Positions 22,031 to 34,330 of a stretch of DNA of 64,000 bases are shown here, in pieces. Position 1 is the stretch's first letter; every line of letters starts with the position of its first letter. The stretch covers positions 62,001-126,000 of the forward strand of contig JAPXFQ010002750.1 of NCBI GenBank assembly GCA_028564705.1, read 5' to 3'. The translations under genes and the position numbers were made by a program. Source of the DNA: Apricaphanius iberus. Its lineage: Eukaryota > Chordata > Actinopteri > Cyprinodontiformes > Aphaniidae. Under the pieces are notes generated by a model. That model worked only from the letters and a program-made list of their open reading frames with translations. It was not told where the DNA came from and ran no database searches.

Positions 22031-24990
22031 CTGTGGTGACCACTGTCAGTGATTCATACGTTATGCAGTTATCGTAAGTTGAGCCTCTACAGTGATGCCG
22101 TTATGAATTCCTGGATTGGTAATGGCAGACAGTGACCTTCAGTAACCATTAAAGGCATATTGAATTAATACCTATATTAATTGATGTAATAATCATTTGC
22201 TTAAGCGATATACAGGAATAATTAGTAGGCAGATATTAGACTGAAACATATAGCAAATAGCAAATGTTAGGTGTGCAGAAGTTAGCAAGCTGATAATCAC
22301 TGGACTCATAGTGAACAGGATCTAATAGTAAAGCAGCAGACCTGTCTGTTCATACTGTAGGTAAACTAATACCGTCTTCTAGGGTTGCTACCTTTCATTA
22401 ATTAAAATAAGGGACACTTTGGCTACAGGGCGTTATTCACCACGAGCCAAGTTGTCCAACTTGCAGGCAGGTGTTGGGGTTCTAGGGAAGGGGGTCATCC
22501 AGAATGGTCTTACGTGAATCTTGAAATACTTTATTCACAATAAAGGCTACATAAAGCCGTAATTAACAGAACGGGAACGTTTTATTAAATCCCATTTCCC
22601 CTTTCAAGGCAAATTAAATATGTCTTTGGATTACAGCTATCAGAAGAAGCGATTGGAACAATGATATAACAGTCTGCAGAAAGAATTTCATAATAGGGAA
22701 GATATGGCTAATAAACAAACTTTTTGTAAATAAATAAAAACCTTGAATTGAAATAAAAATGTCTGAAAAATAAACCTATTATAAAATACTTTCTTACAAT
22801 TAAATATTTTTTATATTAATAAATGCATTTTTAGAGAAAAGTGAAAATTATTTCATAATAATGAGCCTAAACTTTGATAAGAATTGAGTTTTTCTATTGT
22901 CACAATATTTATCTAATATTTATAAATGTAAATATTTGATTTATTTATTTAATTTTGAGCCTTTTGGCGCTCCATAGCGATCTGACTAGCTTTGTGTCAG
23001 CAAAGGTTGAGAGAAAGCGCCGGAATCCAATCTGGGATTACTTCCTACTAGAATAAGTGCAAAATTATGAAAAGTATTATAATAGCATCAAACTTGGCTT
23101 TTATTTTTTTATGTTTCCACTCAGTGTTTTTATAGAACTGTAGAAAATGCATTAATTATTGGGCTATTATGTTTACAGAACTTTGAACGTTACTCTGCCA
23201 TATATATTTTATACTTGTCTGATTTGTATTGTTCATTTGGGTCATGTCAGTACATTTTATTTAAAAGTATAATAATTGTTGCAATTTTTTATACATTTGT
23301 TCTTTTTTTAGCTACCCAACTTGTTTAAAGAAAAGTCTAAAACTAAAACTGAAACTAATAAAAACCAAAAAGACACCAAGAATTTTCATAAAACTAAAAC
23401 TAATGAATATTTTATAACTATTAAAAACCTTGCTGGGTAACAATGGTTGGCTGGCAACTCTTCATGATGAGGATCTCTTAGCTTCTTTGAAAAACTCTGC
23501 ATTGCAAGTTGATTATTTATCATTTCTGAGATCAAATCATTTTTTCCTCTTTCAGCCCTTTTGAAAATAATTTAAAAACATCTAAAGAATTAATGTGCAC
23601 GGATTGTTGAAGATGTGCTTTGCTAATATAAACTGAACTGAATTGAAATTGAGAATAAAGATATAGCAGTGACGACTTAGCTCTGACCATCCAATCAGAG
23701 CGCAGAAATCTTCTGACATTATTTATTAAAAGTATGTGATCTTTTATTTGTTTTAAGATTAAAGATAAATACAGATATGCAAAAAATGAATAGAATAATA
23801 TAAAGAAGTAAAAAATAAATTACTGAAACCAGACACAAACTCAACGCTTTATCGAAAATATTGTCACAGAAATTAAAATGCTGCTATTAGATTATTTCCA
23901 TAAACCACGTAAGTTAGATGGATGTGATGCTGGTAGGATCACAGTGAACACGTCTGATGTTGCTCAACGTGGTCCAGGGGACGCTCAGAGGTGAGTTTGC
24001 TCAGACACAAGAAGAATTAGAGGGAATATTGCCAATAAAAGCGTGTTTCAGTTCACCACCCAAAATCTAATCACTTCTTTCTGGTTCCATCGCAGAAATT
24101 TCCAGAAAAATTCATCCAATCTGTCCATAACTCCTTTAGCTATGTTGTTAACAGACAGACCTAACCTCTGACCTTTTATATGAGAGGTGGAGAATCTTTA
24201 TTAGGAAATGTGTCTCTTATCTCCTTTGCTCCAATAAACTGTGGATTCAGAGATGTCTGCCGTTTTAAAGAGGCAGTGCATGTTCTCTGTTAGCCACACC
24301 CCCAAAACTGTAGTGGAAACCTCAGGTTGTCTTCTTCACGACATGTGAGTTTCCACTAGGGGGCGTTGTTTTCCTTAGAAATGATCACCTTTGCAGTCGC
24401 TAAAATCTCCTTTAAAAAGAAACCAAAGACCCTGTTGGTTCTGAAGGTTCCATTTATTGAACACCAGAACCATTTCCTTCCTCTGCAAGCTGTAGGGTTC
24501 AACATTAACCAGCAGGGGGCGCCCTAACACTGTTAAAACATTAAAAGTTAACTTACAGTTTGACTTCCTACTTTTATACTTAAGCTTCAAATTTATAATA
24601 CATCTGCAGATTATGATTTCAAATCGACATTAAACTGGTTATTAGTTGTTTTATTTACATTTTAACGTTAAAACTAACATGTAAAAAATGATCTCTGGTT
24701 TTCTCAGTGATCAACAGGAAAAACTTATTAGCTTCAGAGTCAATTAAACTAAATGGCTGATGAACTCCAGATAAAATTCTGATAAAAGTCCAGAAGAAGA
24801 TCTGTAACTTATCTGACCAAAACATTTGAAATAAAAGGCTGAGAAAGATTCCTTCAGAGTTACGGAGGTTTAATAGGACTTGTTTGATCAAGCTAGGAGG
24901 AACAGTATTACAGATTATTTGCAACAGCTGAACCTGCTTCCCAACAACTGACACAGACTTTTATAGATTCAGACGTTTTCGCAGCTATCC
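22031..24990. other. AT-rich, gene-free region with repeat fragments
   Basis: No coding exons are recognised over about 3 kb. Two repeat pieces can be tied to elsewhere in the window. The segment 22,382-22,530 ('tagggttgctacc', 'aataagggacac', 'ggtcatccagaatggtc') is the inverted counterpart of 54,200-54,335. The segment from about 23,460 to 23,740 ('ttctttgaaaaa', 'gtgcacggattgttgaag') is a diverged relative of 41,905-42,120. The rest is unassigned. Confidence 0.5.
22382..22530 (+). mobile_element. Terminal fragment of a DNA transposon (family at 52,797-54,330)
   Basis: It begins with 'tagggttgctacctttcatt' and shares, in reverse complement, the 'gaccattctggatgatcccc'-type box and 'gggacac' segment with 54,200-54,330. 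Only one end is present. Confidence 0.55.
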
Positions 24991-25019
24991 GTATCATATC
25001 TGTAAACATTTCTTCTGGG

Positions 25020-25480
25020 TGACCACTATGGGGGAAAATTCCTGCCATTTATCAAGAGAATACAATTACAATTTGGGAGACGATCATTCTGTCTCCTACA
25101 AAAACTGTAATGCTTGCGCTCCAAACTTCTGCTCTTTCTCAGATATTCTCTGTTCTCTCTCAAATTCTATGTTTCTTGCTCACAGATTTTCTCCACGTTT
25201 GCAAACTGTATCAGATTAGATCAAAACTGTAGTTTTGAACCTCTCTTCTCTCCTCTCTGTGTGCTCGCTCGCAGATTGAGAAGTGTCGTCGCCTAGCAAC
25301 TCTTCCAGCCAATGGAATGAGAGTTCTCCTAATATGGTTGCAGCCTGCTTTAGGGTGCGTTTGTTTTCAGCTGTGTGTTAGCCTGTGCTTACAGGTTACT
25401 GTGCTGCCCACTGGATAAACAGAAAAAAAACGGAAAATGTATTTGATACAGTCAAAATATTCATACAATTTCTATTTGTC
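25020..25480 (+). repeat. Long inverted-repeat arm A of a foldback-like element
   Basis: The segment is the near-exact reverse complement of 30,846-31,285 (landmarks 'gggggaaaattcctgcc', 'gtgctcgctcgcag', 'gtgtgttagcctgtgctt', 'cggaaaatgtatttgatac'). After 25,559 the interior block B follows, ending at about 26,104 in the first 45 nt of the opposite arm. The arrangement arm-interior-arm suggests a long-TIR transposon about 1.5 kb long originally. Small frames in it are not convincing as genes. Confidence 0.75.
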
Positions 25481-27220
25481 TTTCTATTGCACATTTTTTC
25501 TATTAAGAGTATGATTAAAAGTTGTAAACTTGTAATATTGTGATATTCTTCTGATGTATTAAATATATAATTAAGCTGTAAAAAGAATGTTTAAATGTTT
25601 AATAAAGAAAGGGAAGAGGGAAACAACTTCGGCTTGCTGCTCTCATAAGTTTTGGGGAATAACGATATAGCTTAGTACTTTAAAAATAAATACTTTTTTG
25701 TTGTTGTTATTTCAATTGTTTTGTGGATTGTCAAAACTCAAACATATTTTTCACCATCCAGTGTGCGATTAATTACTTTGAATTGGCTGATCTGACAGAC
25801 AGCAAACCCATGGGTTCTTCCTCATAAATCTCTGCCTAGTAACATGTCCAGCCAACTGGATGCCCCTTTTTATCGACCTGAAGCGGGATATTTCTTCACT
25901 TGATTTCACAGAATGGCTCAGCATCAACCACAGTCTCAAGTAAGTCATTTGTGTATATATAAATATTATTTTTTTCTTTAGTTAATGATTACCTGAGTGC
26001 TAGTTCCGAAGATAAAGCTTTACAACCTGACGCTTTAGGACAGAACATGGGTAACATGGGCCGATATAATAGAAATTGTATGAATATTTGGAATGTATCA
26101 AATACATTCTTAATATAATGTTTCCCATGACACTAAAATCAACACTTTTATTGAAAACTGAACTTTTAGCTGAAATATTAACAGGATTAATTATAAGCCT
26201 CTGAAGAACAAGAGAAACACGTAATAATATTTGTACCAGTTATGATTTGTGTGTGTTTGTTATAAAAATGATGGTATTTTACCTCTGATGTTTAATGTGC
26301 ATTAAAATCCTGACATTTATTGTTTATTTGCTCATGGGTAATGGGTAGAACGTATTGGTTCTCCCTCTAGTTAGGAAGTTATTCATTTTAGTTTATTTAT
26401 TGGTTTTAATCTTCCACAGATCTTCTACCAACATTTAATAAAACACTTCCCAGAAATATTCTGTGATGTTTCTGCTTTAAATGATGAGACAGATGTTCCA
26501 GAGAGGGAAGCAGAACGTTCAACATCTGATTTCTGCAGAGTTTAGCTCTTGTTTCATTGCTGATTGTTCTGCAGCCGGATTAATAAACTCAACAATATCA
26601 TTAATAAAGTCACATTAACACTTTTCAGGAACAAACGCTGTTTGGGTTTTGGTGGATGAGGTCTTACCGTAACAGATCTGTACAGACATGACCTCTCATG
26701 AGACCAGATTTCATAACAGAGAAAAAAACCTCGAGAGGCAACAGGAGTTATGCAACCAGCAGAATCTGCTAAAACATGCAGGCTTGATGGAGAGAAACCT
26801 TCAAGCAAACTCTGACGGGAAATCAGCTTGTGGGAACGTACTGGTTCTGTTGGCAGCTGGGGATAAAAGATGGATGGTTTAAAGGAGCAGATTAAAACTA
26901 GTAGAGAACCTGGTGTCTGTTGTATAGGGAGGATGGAGGAAGCCCAGCAGGACTCCATGGTTGGTGTGACTCACGTTGTCCACAAAGAACCCAACAGAAA
27001 ACATCAACAAAGTATTCCTGGAGACAGGAACCTGGTCAGCAATTTGAAATGCATATAAGGCGCTGAAACTTCTATAAATCTGAATATGTGGAAAGTAGCA
27101 GTTATACTGGGGAGAAACAGTCGGTCAGTGAGAGCCAGCATGGAGGAGAAGCTCTACAAGCTCCCCTGTGGGTCCCTGACTGAAGAATAATGGAAGACAA
27201 TGGAGAGACGAAGGTTTTTT

Positions 27221-29458
27221 TGGACAACAATAACGGTTCTATAGGGGAATAATAACGGTTCTATAGGGGAAAAATAACGGTTCTATAGGGGGAAAATAAC
27301 GGTTCTATAGGGGAATAATAATGGTTCTATAGGGCAACAATAACGGTTCTATAGGGGAATAATAATGGTTCTATAGGGGAATAATAACGGTTCTATAGGG
27401 CAACAATAACGGTTCTATAGGGGAACAATAATGGTTCTTTAGGGGAACAATAACGGTTCTATAGGGCAACAATAACGGTTCTATTGGGGAACAATAATGG
27501 TTCTATAGGGCAACAGTAACGGTTCTATAGGGGAACAATAACGGTTCTTTAGGGGAACAATAACGGTTCTATAGGGCAACCATAACGGTTCTATAGGGGA
27601 ACAATAACGGTTCTATAGGGCAACAGTAATGGTTCTATAGGGGAACAATAACGGTTCTATAGGGCAACAGTAACGGTTCTATAGGGGAACAATAACGGTT
27701 CTTTAGGGCAACAATAAGGGTTCTATAGGGCAAAAATAACGGTTCCATGGAGAAACAATAACGGTTCTATAGGGCAACAATAACGATTCTATAGGGGGAA
27801 AATAACGGTTCTATAGGGGAATAATAACGGTTCTATAGGGCAACAATAACGGTTCTATAGGGGAACAATAATGGTTCTTTAGGGGAACAATAACGGTTCT
27901 ATAGGGAAACAATAACGGTTCTATAGGGGAACAATAATGGTTCTAAAGGGGAACAATAACGGTTCTATAGGGGAACAATAACGGTTCTATTGGGCAACCA
28001 TCACGGTTCTAAAGGGGAACAATAACGGTTCTATTGGGCAACCATAACGGTTCTAAAGGGGAACAATAACGGTTCTATAAGGCAACAGTAACGGTTCTAT
28101 AGGGGAACAATAACGGTTCTTTAGGGGAACAATAACGGTTCTATAGGGCAACAGTAACGGTTCTATAGGGCAACAATAAGGGTTCTATAGGGCAACAATA
28201 ACGGTTCTATTGGGCAACAATAAGGGTTCTATAGGGCAACAATAACGGTTCTATAGGGCAACAATAACGGTTCTATAGGGCAACAATAACGGTTCTATAG
28301 GGCAACAATAACGGTTCTATTGAGCAACAATAAGGATTCTATAGGGCAACAATAACGGTTTTATAGGGGAACAATAACGGTTCTATAGGGCAACAATAAC
28401 AGTTTCTATTGAGCAACAATAAGGGTTCTATAGGGCAACAATAACGGTTCTATTGAGCAACAATAAGGGTTCCATGGAGCAACAATAATGGTTCTATTGA
28501 GCAACAATAAGGGTTCTATAGGGCAACAATAACGGTTCTATTGACCAACAATAAGGATTCTATAGGGCAACAATAACGGTTCTATAGGGGAACAATAACG
28601 GTTCTATAGGGCAACAATAACGGTTTCTATTGAGCAACAATAAGGGTTCTATAGGGCAACAATAACGGTTCTATTGAGCAACAATAAGGGTTCCATGGAG
28701 CAACAATAATGGGTCTATTGAGCAACAATAAGGGTTCTATAGGGCAACAATAACGGTTCTATTGAGCAACAATAAGGGTTCCATGGAGCAACAATAAGGG
28801 TTCTATTGAGCAACAATAACGGTTCTGTAGGGCAACAATAACGGTTCTATTGAGCAACAATAAGGGTTCTATAAGGCAACAATAACGGTTCTATAGGGCA
28901 ACAATAATGGTTCTATTGAGCAACAATAAGGGTTCTATAGGGCAACAATAACGGTTCTATAGGGCAACATTAACAGTTCTATAGGGCAACAATAAGGGTT
29001 CTATTGAGCAACAATAACGGTTCTGTAGGGCAACAATAACGGTTCTATTGAGCAACAATAACGGTTCTATAGGGCAACAATAACGGTTCTATAGGGCAAC
29101 AATAACGGTTCTATTGAGCAACAATAACGGTTCTATAGGGCAACAATAAGGGTTCTATTGAGCAACACTAACGGTTCCATGGAGCAACAATAACGGTTCT
29201 GTAGGGCAACAATAACGGTTCTATTGAGCAACAATAAGGGTTCTATAGGGCAACAATAACGGTTCTATTGAGCAAGAATAACAGTTCTATAGGGCAACAA
29301 TAAGGGTTCTATTGAGCAACAATAAGGGTTCTATAGGGCAACAATAACGGTTCTATGGGGCAACAATAACAGTTCTATAGGGCAACAATAAGGGTTCTAT
29401 TGAGCAACAATAACGGTTCTGTAGGGCAACAATAAGGGTCATTCTGGGCAACAATAAG
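27221..29458 (+). repeat. 22-bp minisatellite array 1 (about 100 units)
   Basis: Units of 22 bp follow the pattern 'ggttctataggggaacaata' plus 'ac', with unit variants TATAGGGG, TATAGGGC and TATTGAGC. The left part is rich in the GGGGAA type; the TTGAGCAA type appears from about 28,320 rightward. There are no unique spacers, so this is not a CRISPR-like array. The 22-nt period is not a multiple of three, so no frame stays open. Confidence 0.95.
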
Positions 29459-30151
29459 CGACAGAAACAAAAGCAGAACAAGTTCCTTTACATCTAAAGT
29501 TCTCCAAGAGTTACAGGTCTCTACAGAACACCAGTATCTGTTCTGTCTGATACTCTAAAGGCCTGATTTACCTAGATTCTTAATAATGAACGCAATATTG
29601 TGTGCGGGAATAAAAATCTGCGACAGTGAGTTGTCCTTCATTTGCAGCTGATCTATTAAAATATGGTGAGCAATTCATAACAGGTGCACGGAGCGGTACT
29701 CAAATGACGAGTTTTGTTGGGTTCAGTGGAAATGATGCTGTGAACCATGAAGGTTCCACCTTAGATAACCCATTCTGAGTCTGTCTGCAGTCAGTGAAGA
29801 TGGAGGAACGTTGGTGTCTAAAGGGTTTACTGGATCCGCCACTGATCTATTCATCCAGAACGCAACAGAAGGTTCTTTGCTTTAGGTTCACTGGCTCTCT
29901 GTGAGCAGGAATGAGCGAACCTGCCTGGAGATGTTCATTCCTGCCCAAACATCTATCACATAAAAGCCTGAGCTGCAAAAAAAAACAAAGAGCCTTCAAC
30001 AACCAAGGAAACAGTCCCTGGTCCAATCAGATGTCATATTAATTTACCCAGATGGAAAAAAATGAGCTCCACATGTCTCAGCTAGAAAGGAAACATTAAA
30101 GGAGAAGTGTTTCTCAGCAGAAACAGCCAGTAAGAGGAACCACAGCTGCTG

Positions 30152-30315
30152 CAGCACGATGCCTTCAACACTAGATATCAGTGATTCAACGTTTCAGATG
30201 TTCTACACACCCTAGAGCTTGTGGAGGATCAGAAACAATCAGTTAAAATAAAAGTAGAACTTCAACCTGCTGCTAGGAACCTGGACCAAAAACCCGCCCG
30301 GGACTTGGTTTTTGG
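30152..30315 (+). other. Copy-1-specific tail before the duplication junction
   Basis: The 164 nt after the last position shared with copy 2 (30,151 versus 40,690) end in 'cttggtttttggtatt', where copy 2 begins. Its counterpart after 40,690 is missing, replaced by unrelated sequence leading to a MITE. Confidence 0.5.
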
Positions 30316-30845
30316 TATTAAATATATAATTTAGCTGTAAAAAGAATGTTTAAATGTTTAATAAAGAAAGGGAAGGGGGAAACAACTTCGGCTTGCTGCT
30401 CTCATAAGTTTTGGGGAATAACGATATAGCTTAGTACTTTAAAAATAAATACTTTTTTGTTGTTGTTATTTCAATTGTTTTGTGGATTGTCAAAACTCAA
30501 ACATATTTTTCACCATCCAGTGTGCGATTAATTACTTTGAATTGGCTGATCTGACAGACAGCAAACCCATGGGTTCTTCCTCATAAATCTCTGCCTAGTA
30601 ACATGTCCAGCCAACTGGATGCCCCTTTTTATCGACCTGAAGCGGGATATTTCTTCACTTGATTTCACAGAATGGCTCAGCATCAACCACAGTCTCGAGT
30701 AAATCATTTGTGTATATATAAATATTATTTTTTTCTTTAGTTAATGATTACCTGAGTGCTAGTTCCGAAGATAAAGCTTTACAACCTGACGCTTTAGGAC
30801 AGAACATGGGTAACATGCGCCGATATAATAGAAATTGTATGAATA

Positions 30846-31285
30846 TTTTGACTGTATCAAATACATTTTCCGTTTTTTTTCTGTTTATCCAGTGGGCAGC
30901 ACAGTAACCTGTAAGCACAGGCTAACACACAGCCGAAAACAAACGCACCCTAAAGCAGGCTGCAACCATATTAGGAGAACTCTCATTATATTGGCTGGAA
31001 CAGTTGCTAGGAGACGACACTTCTCAATCTGCGAGCGAGCACACAGAATCCCCAAGCAGAGAAGAGAGGTTCAAAACTATAGTTTTGATCTACGGAGAGA
31101 TACAGTTAGAAAACGTGGAGAAAATCTGTGAGCAAGAAACATAGAATTTGAGAGAGAAGAGAAAATATCTGAGAAAGAGCAGAAGTTTGGAGCGCAAGCA
31201 TTAAAGGTTTTGTAGGAGAAGACAGAATGATCGTCACCCAAATTGTAATTGTATTCTCTTGATAAATGGCAGGAATTTTCCCCCA
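30846..31285 (-). repeat. Long inverted-repeat arm A' of the foldback-like element
   Basis: Reverse complement of 25,020-25,480, directly adjoining interior block B' (30,319-30,845). Together, B'-A' here and A-B at 25.0-26.1 kb describe one arm-interior-arm element that was split by the duplication. Confidence 0.75.
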
Positions 31286-31336
31286 TTGACCACCCCAGAC
31301 TCCGAGGCATCTTCGTCTGATAGGGCAGGAACAATC

Positions 31337-31361
31337 TTTTTTTTTTTTTTTTTTTTTTTTT
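31337..31361. repeat. 25-nt T run (poly(A) tail of minus-strand retroposon)
   Basis: An uninterrupted homopolymer directly next to the left target-site duplication; its length indicates a recent insertion. Confidence 0.9.
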
Positions 31362-34141
31362 ACGTGTCCTGTCTAGCAGTATGCTACTCAGAATTGGTGT
31401 CTGAGTACCAAGTACAAGCCCAACAGTTTTACTTTCCCAAGCAGAGTATTACAGCTTCGCTGTAGTACGCCACTTGATGTATATGTATGAAAAATCTTTA
31501 TTAGTGATTACTGTGGGTTCAATTTCCTGACGTCATGGACATTAAACTGAGACAAGAAGGGAGAAAGGAAGAAGGTGAAGAAAAGAAACCGGACCAACAG
31601 AGGGGCGAACCGACGACACAAGACAGGGAGGCAAACAAAGAACACAAGAAAACATCCCAGTCCTCCACCTCTGCCGGACGGCAGAGAAACAGTAATACAA
31701 AACAAAAACGACAAACTGTACAGAACCAAACCAATAGTTCGGATCTAGTAGAATAAACTAAGAATTACACATTCACTACACACAAGCATGGATTAATGAA
31801 CATAATACAAATGTTTCTGGTAAGCTCCTGTGAACACCTAACTAATGATGATAACCTCAGGTTAAGATATGCCCGTCCACACCAATGTTCCCACACCTAT
31901 GTGTGTGCGAGCATGCAGGTCTGAATAAGGTTTCCCCATGCAAGTGATTGATAGCTGGTGTAAGGAACCGTCAATCCGTCCTACAGGAATCGGCACAGAC
32001 ATGGAGGAGGCAAGAGATGTATGCATCCAGGGTCCCACAGAGTACAGAGTCCACAGGCGGATCAGCGCAGGGTCGATCACCCACCAAGAGAGGAACAGAT
32101 GGAAGTCCCAGGGGAACACCCACCAGCCGCGATGCTGGGGCCCGAGGGATCGCAGTGACAAGCCCACGGGCTCCGCCGGTAACCGGCTACGCCAGGGCGA
32201 GCCCTGATCAGGAACCGGAGGCCACGGGGACCAGGGGCACCCCGCCCCCCAGCGGAGCCCCAACCAGGGACCAGCCGACAAGGGCCCCCCGTCGCCACCG
32301 CAGACAAGGGGGATCCGCAGCCAACCGACAGACAACACACGCCGCCGCCACCCCGGACCAATACCCACCGCCAACAACCCGGCCCGCCCCCACACACCCA
32401 CACGCCAGGGAGCCACAGCAAGAGCCACAGCGGATGTACGCCCTCCCCAGGCCGCGCCCAGCCGGCACCTGGACATCCAGATCTTCCAGCTCCCGGGTCC
32501 AGATCCCGCCCCACGTAGGGCGCCAAGATCAGGGGCCCAGCCAATGCCGGACAGCCCCACCAGGTGAACAGACCAGCCAGCAGAAGTCCTGGAACCGGCA
32601 GGAGGACTGGGCGCCAGGCACGGTCCCCACCGATCCACCGGACGGCACCAACCTATTCTACAACCCCGGCACCCCCATAAGAGGTGCCCCAGTCAATCCA
32701 AGGAGGACGTCGGCCCGAAACAGCGGCCGCCCGACACACCGGACCACCCAGGACCCGCCCGACATGCACCAGGACCGAGCCGGGCCGCAACCGGGACCCC
32801 CGGCCCCAGGCATCGAGAGCCATCATCAACCAGCGGGCAGGAGCAACCATCACCGACGGGGAGTGACGGGGAGGGAAGAAGATGCATCAGGCCAGAGAGC
32901 AGCCAAACACCCAACCTGACAGGTAGACATAGACAGACAGAGACACTCATACGTACCCTCCCTCTCATGCGTACACATTCTTACAAATACAGGACATACG
33001 AAAAAAGGACGCTATACACTCATTCATACCCCCCATACGTACACTATACTCCATACTCCCAGGCCCAGGGACAGACGCCCCAATAGAGAACCCTGCCCCT
33101 GCACCCAGGAGACAGACCCCTTTGCCCACCAGGACAGGGACAAGCAGACCGCCAAGGCCCCCACACCGGCAAGAGCAGCCCACCAGCCCAGGACCCCGAC
33201 CAGACGGCCTGATGTTCTATCCGGGCTCCGACCCCTGATGGTCCACCGAACAGGGGTTTGGATAGACCCCCCCAGCCTCTCTCCCCCCGCTCAATGTGGT
33301 GTTGTTGCGTGTTGTTCTAATGTGCACTTAAAACAGAGGGGTGGGACATGGGAATACTGCCGGGTACCCCCATCTCCCACGGGCCTGGCGCGACATGTCC
33401 GGGGTACCCGAGTCGGTGGTGCGCCGGGTTCCGGCCTCGGCGCGGGGGCCCTCGGACGTTGGCGGTGCCTGGGGCGTCTCTTATTGGCGGGGAGGCTTTT
33501 TACCATCTAGCACAGGCGCTCTTTTTAACGGGGTGCGCTTGGGACGAGGGCGTTGAGGGGGAGGGGGGGCTAAACTCAACCTGGATGTCTAGTGACATGT
33601 GTTTTGTTAGCAGTGTGAATGTTGGGAAGGATTTAGGTATGCCCCTGGGGTGGGGGGTGGTGGATTGCCGGGGCCCCCATGGGGCTCGGGGGTGCCGCTG
33701 CCGTGGGCCCCGACTTGACGTGCTGGGGCCTCCCACCCCTGGTGGATCGGGCCGAACGGGGGTGCCTATTGGAGTCAGCAGGGGAGCTGGCTCCCTGGGG
33801 TTGTCAATGGTCACCCCAGTTAGTTTTTCCCCATCCCCATGCCTCTGTCCACCTGCTCCTTCATTCTACCATTCACAAGGCCTTGGGACGTGGGCACGTC
33901 ACTGGGGTGCAGGATGGAGCTTCCGTCTTCGCTACCCGGTGGCGGCCTGGGTCCCGATTTTATTGAGCAACTTAGACACTTACACTTGCAACATTTACAT
34001 GGAACGCACATGTAGGGACCTGGCGGTGTGGCGCATTGGCGCTGGGGGCGGGACCCCTCATGGGGGGCCCCGTATAGGGGCCCGTTATGGGGCCTCGCCT
34101 GTGGTGCCGGCACCCACTGTTTAAACGCATCTAGACACTGA
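31338..34141 (-). mobile_element. GC-rich poly(A) retroposon, longest copy (2.8 kb)
   Basis: On the minus strand the element ends in a 25-nt poly(A) (plus-strand T run 31,337-31,361) and has AATAAA about 130 nt upstream. It is flanked by a 15-bp direct repeat, gggcaggaacaatct (31,323-31,337) and gggcatgaacaatct (34,142-34,156), one mismatch. The body is strongly GC-rich and CpG-containing. Long frames on both strands (for example 31,948-32,919 plus, 31,862-32,638 minus, 33,348-34,124 plus) encode Pro/Arg/Gly-rich low-complexity sequence with no recognisable domain, and no reverse transcriptase. Such frames are often misannotated as proline-rich proteins. It may be a long-3'UTR LINE truncated 5', or a non-autonomous retroposon. 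Confidence 0.8.
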
Positions 34142-34156
34142 GGGCATGAACAATCT

Positions 34157-34330
34157 AACAACACGTCAGGACGTCCAGTGCTCCGAGGGTCGTTTCCATG
34201 GTAACACAGGACATAGGTATCCTGGTATCAGTTCATTTGACCTGACCTAATATCACACAGTGTCACACAATCAGACCAGTACTCTCAGTGTGTAAGAATA
34301 TACAGAATACATCATTCTTAATATAATGTT
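34157..34330 (+). repeat. Host repeat shared with 61,117-61,370
   Basis: The words 'gagggtcgtttccatgg', 'atttgacctgacctaatat' and 'cagtgtcacacaatcagac' recur at 61,200-61,310. The preceding part of the same repeat ('ccagactccgaggcatc', 31,294-31,322) matches 61,127-61,160. This repeat was therefore the target interrupted by the retroposon at 31,338-34,141. Confidence 0.7.

Larger units (their letters stand above)
25557..30315 (+). repeat. Tandem segmental duplication, copy 1
   Basis: The blocks 25,557-26,104, 26,105-27,220 and 29,459-30,151 are nearly identical and collinear with 30,316-30,865, 34,313-35,678 and 39,999-40,690. Copy 1 lacks about 3.4 kb present in copy 2 (30,866-34,312), about 210 bp (counterpart of 34,738-34,950) and about 45 bp (near 35,478-35,525). 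It has a shorter minisatellite. Copy 1 and copy 2 abut at about 30,316, sharing 'tattaaatatataatt' at both starts. Open frames here are duplicated noncoding DNA in my view. Confidence 0.8.

Noticed and set aside
26554..26958. 134-codon minus frame, also present at 34,968-35,372
   Set aside because: Its conservation is explained by the young segmental duplication. It has no recognisable motif and no splice or start support.
31862..34124. Proline-, arginine- and glycine-rich long frames on both strands
   Set aside because: High GC lowers stop frequency. Both strands are open, compositions are biased, and the sequence is the body of a retroposon.
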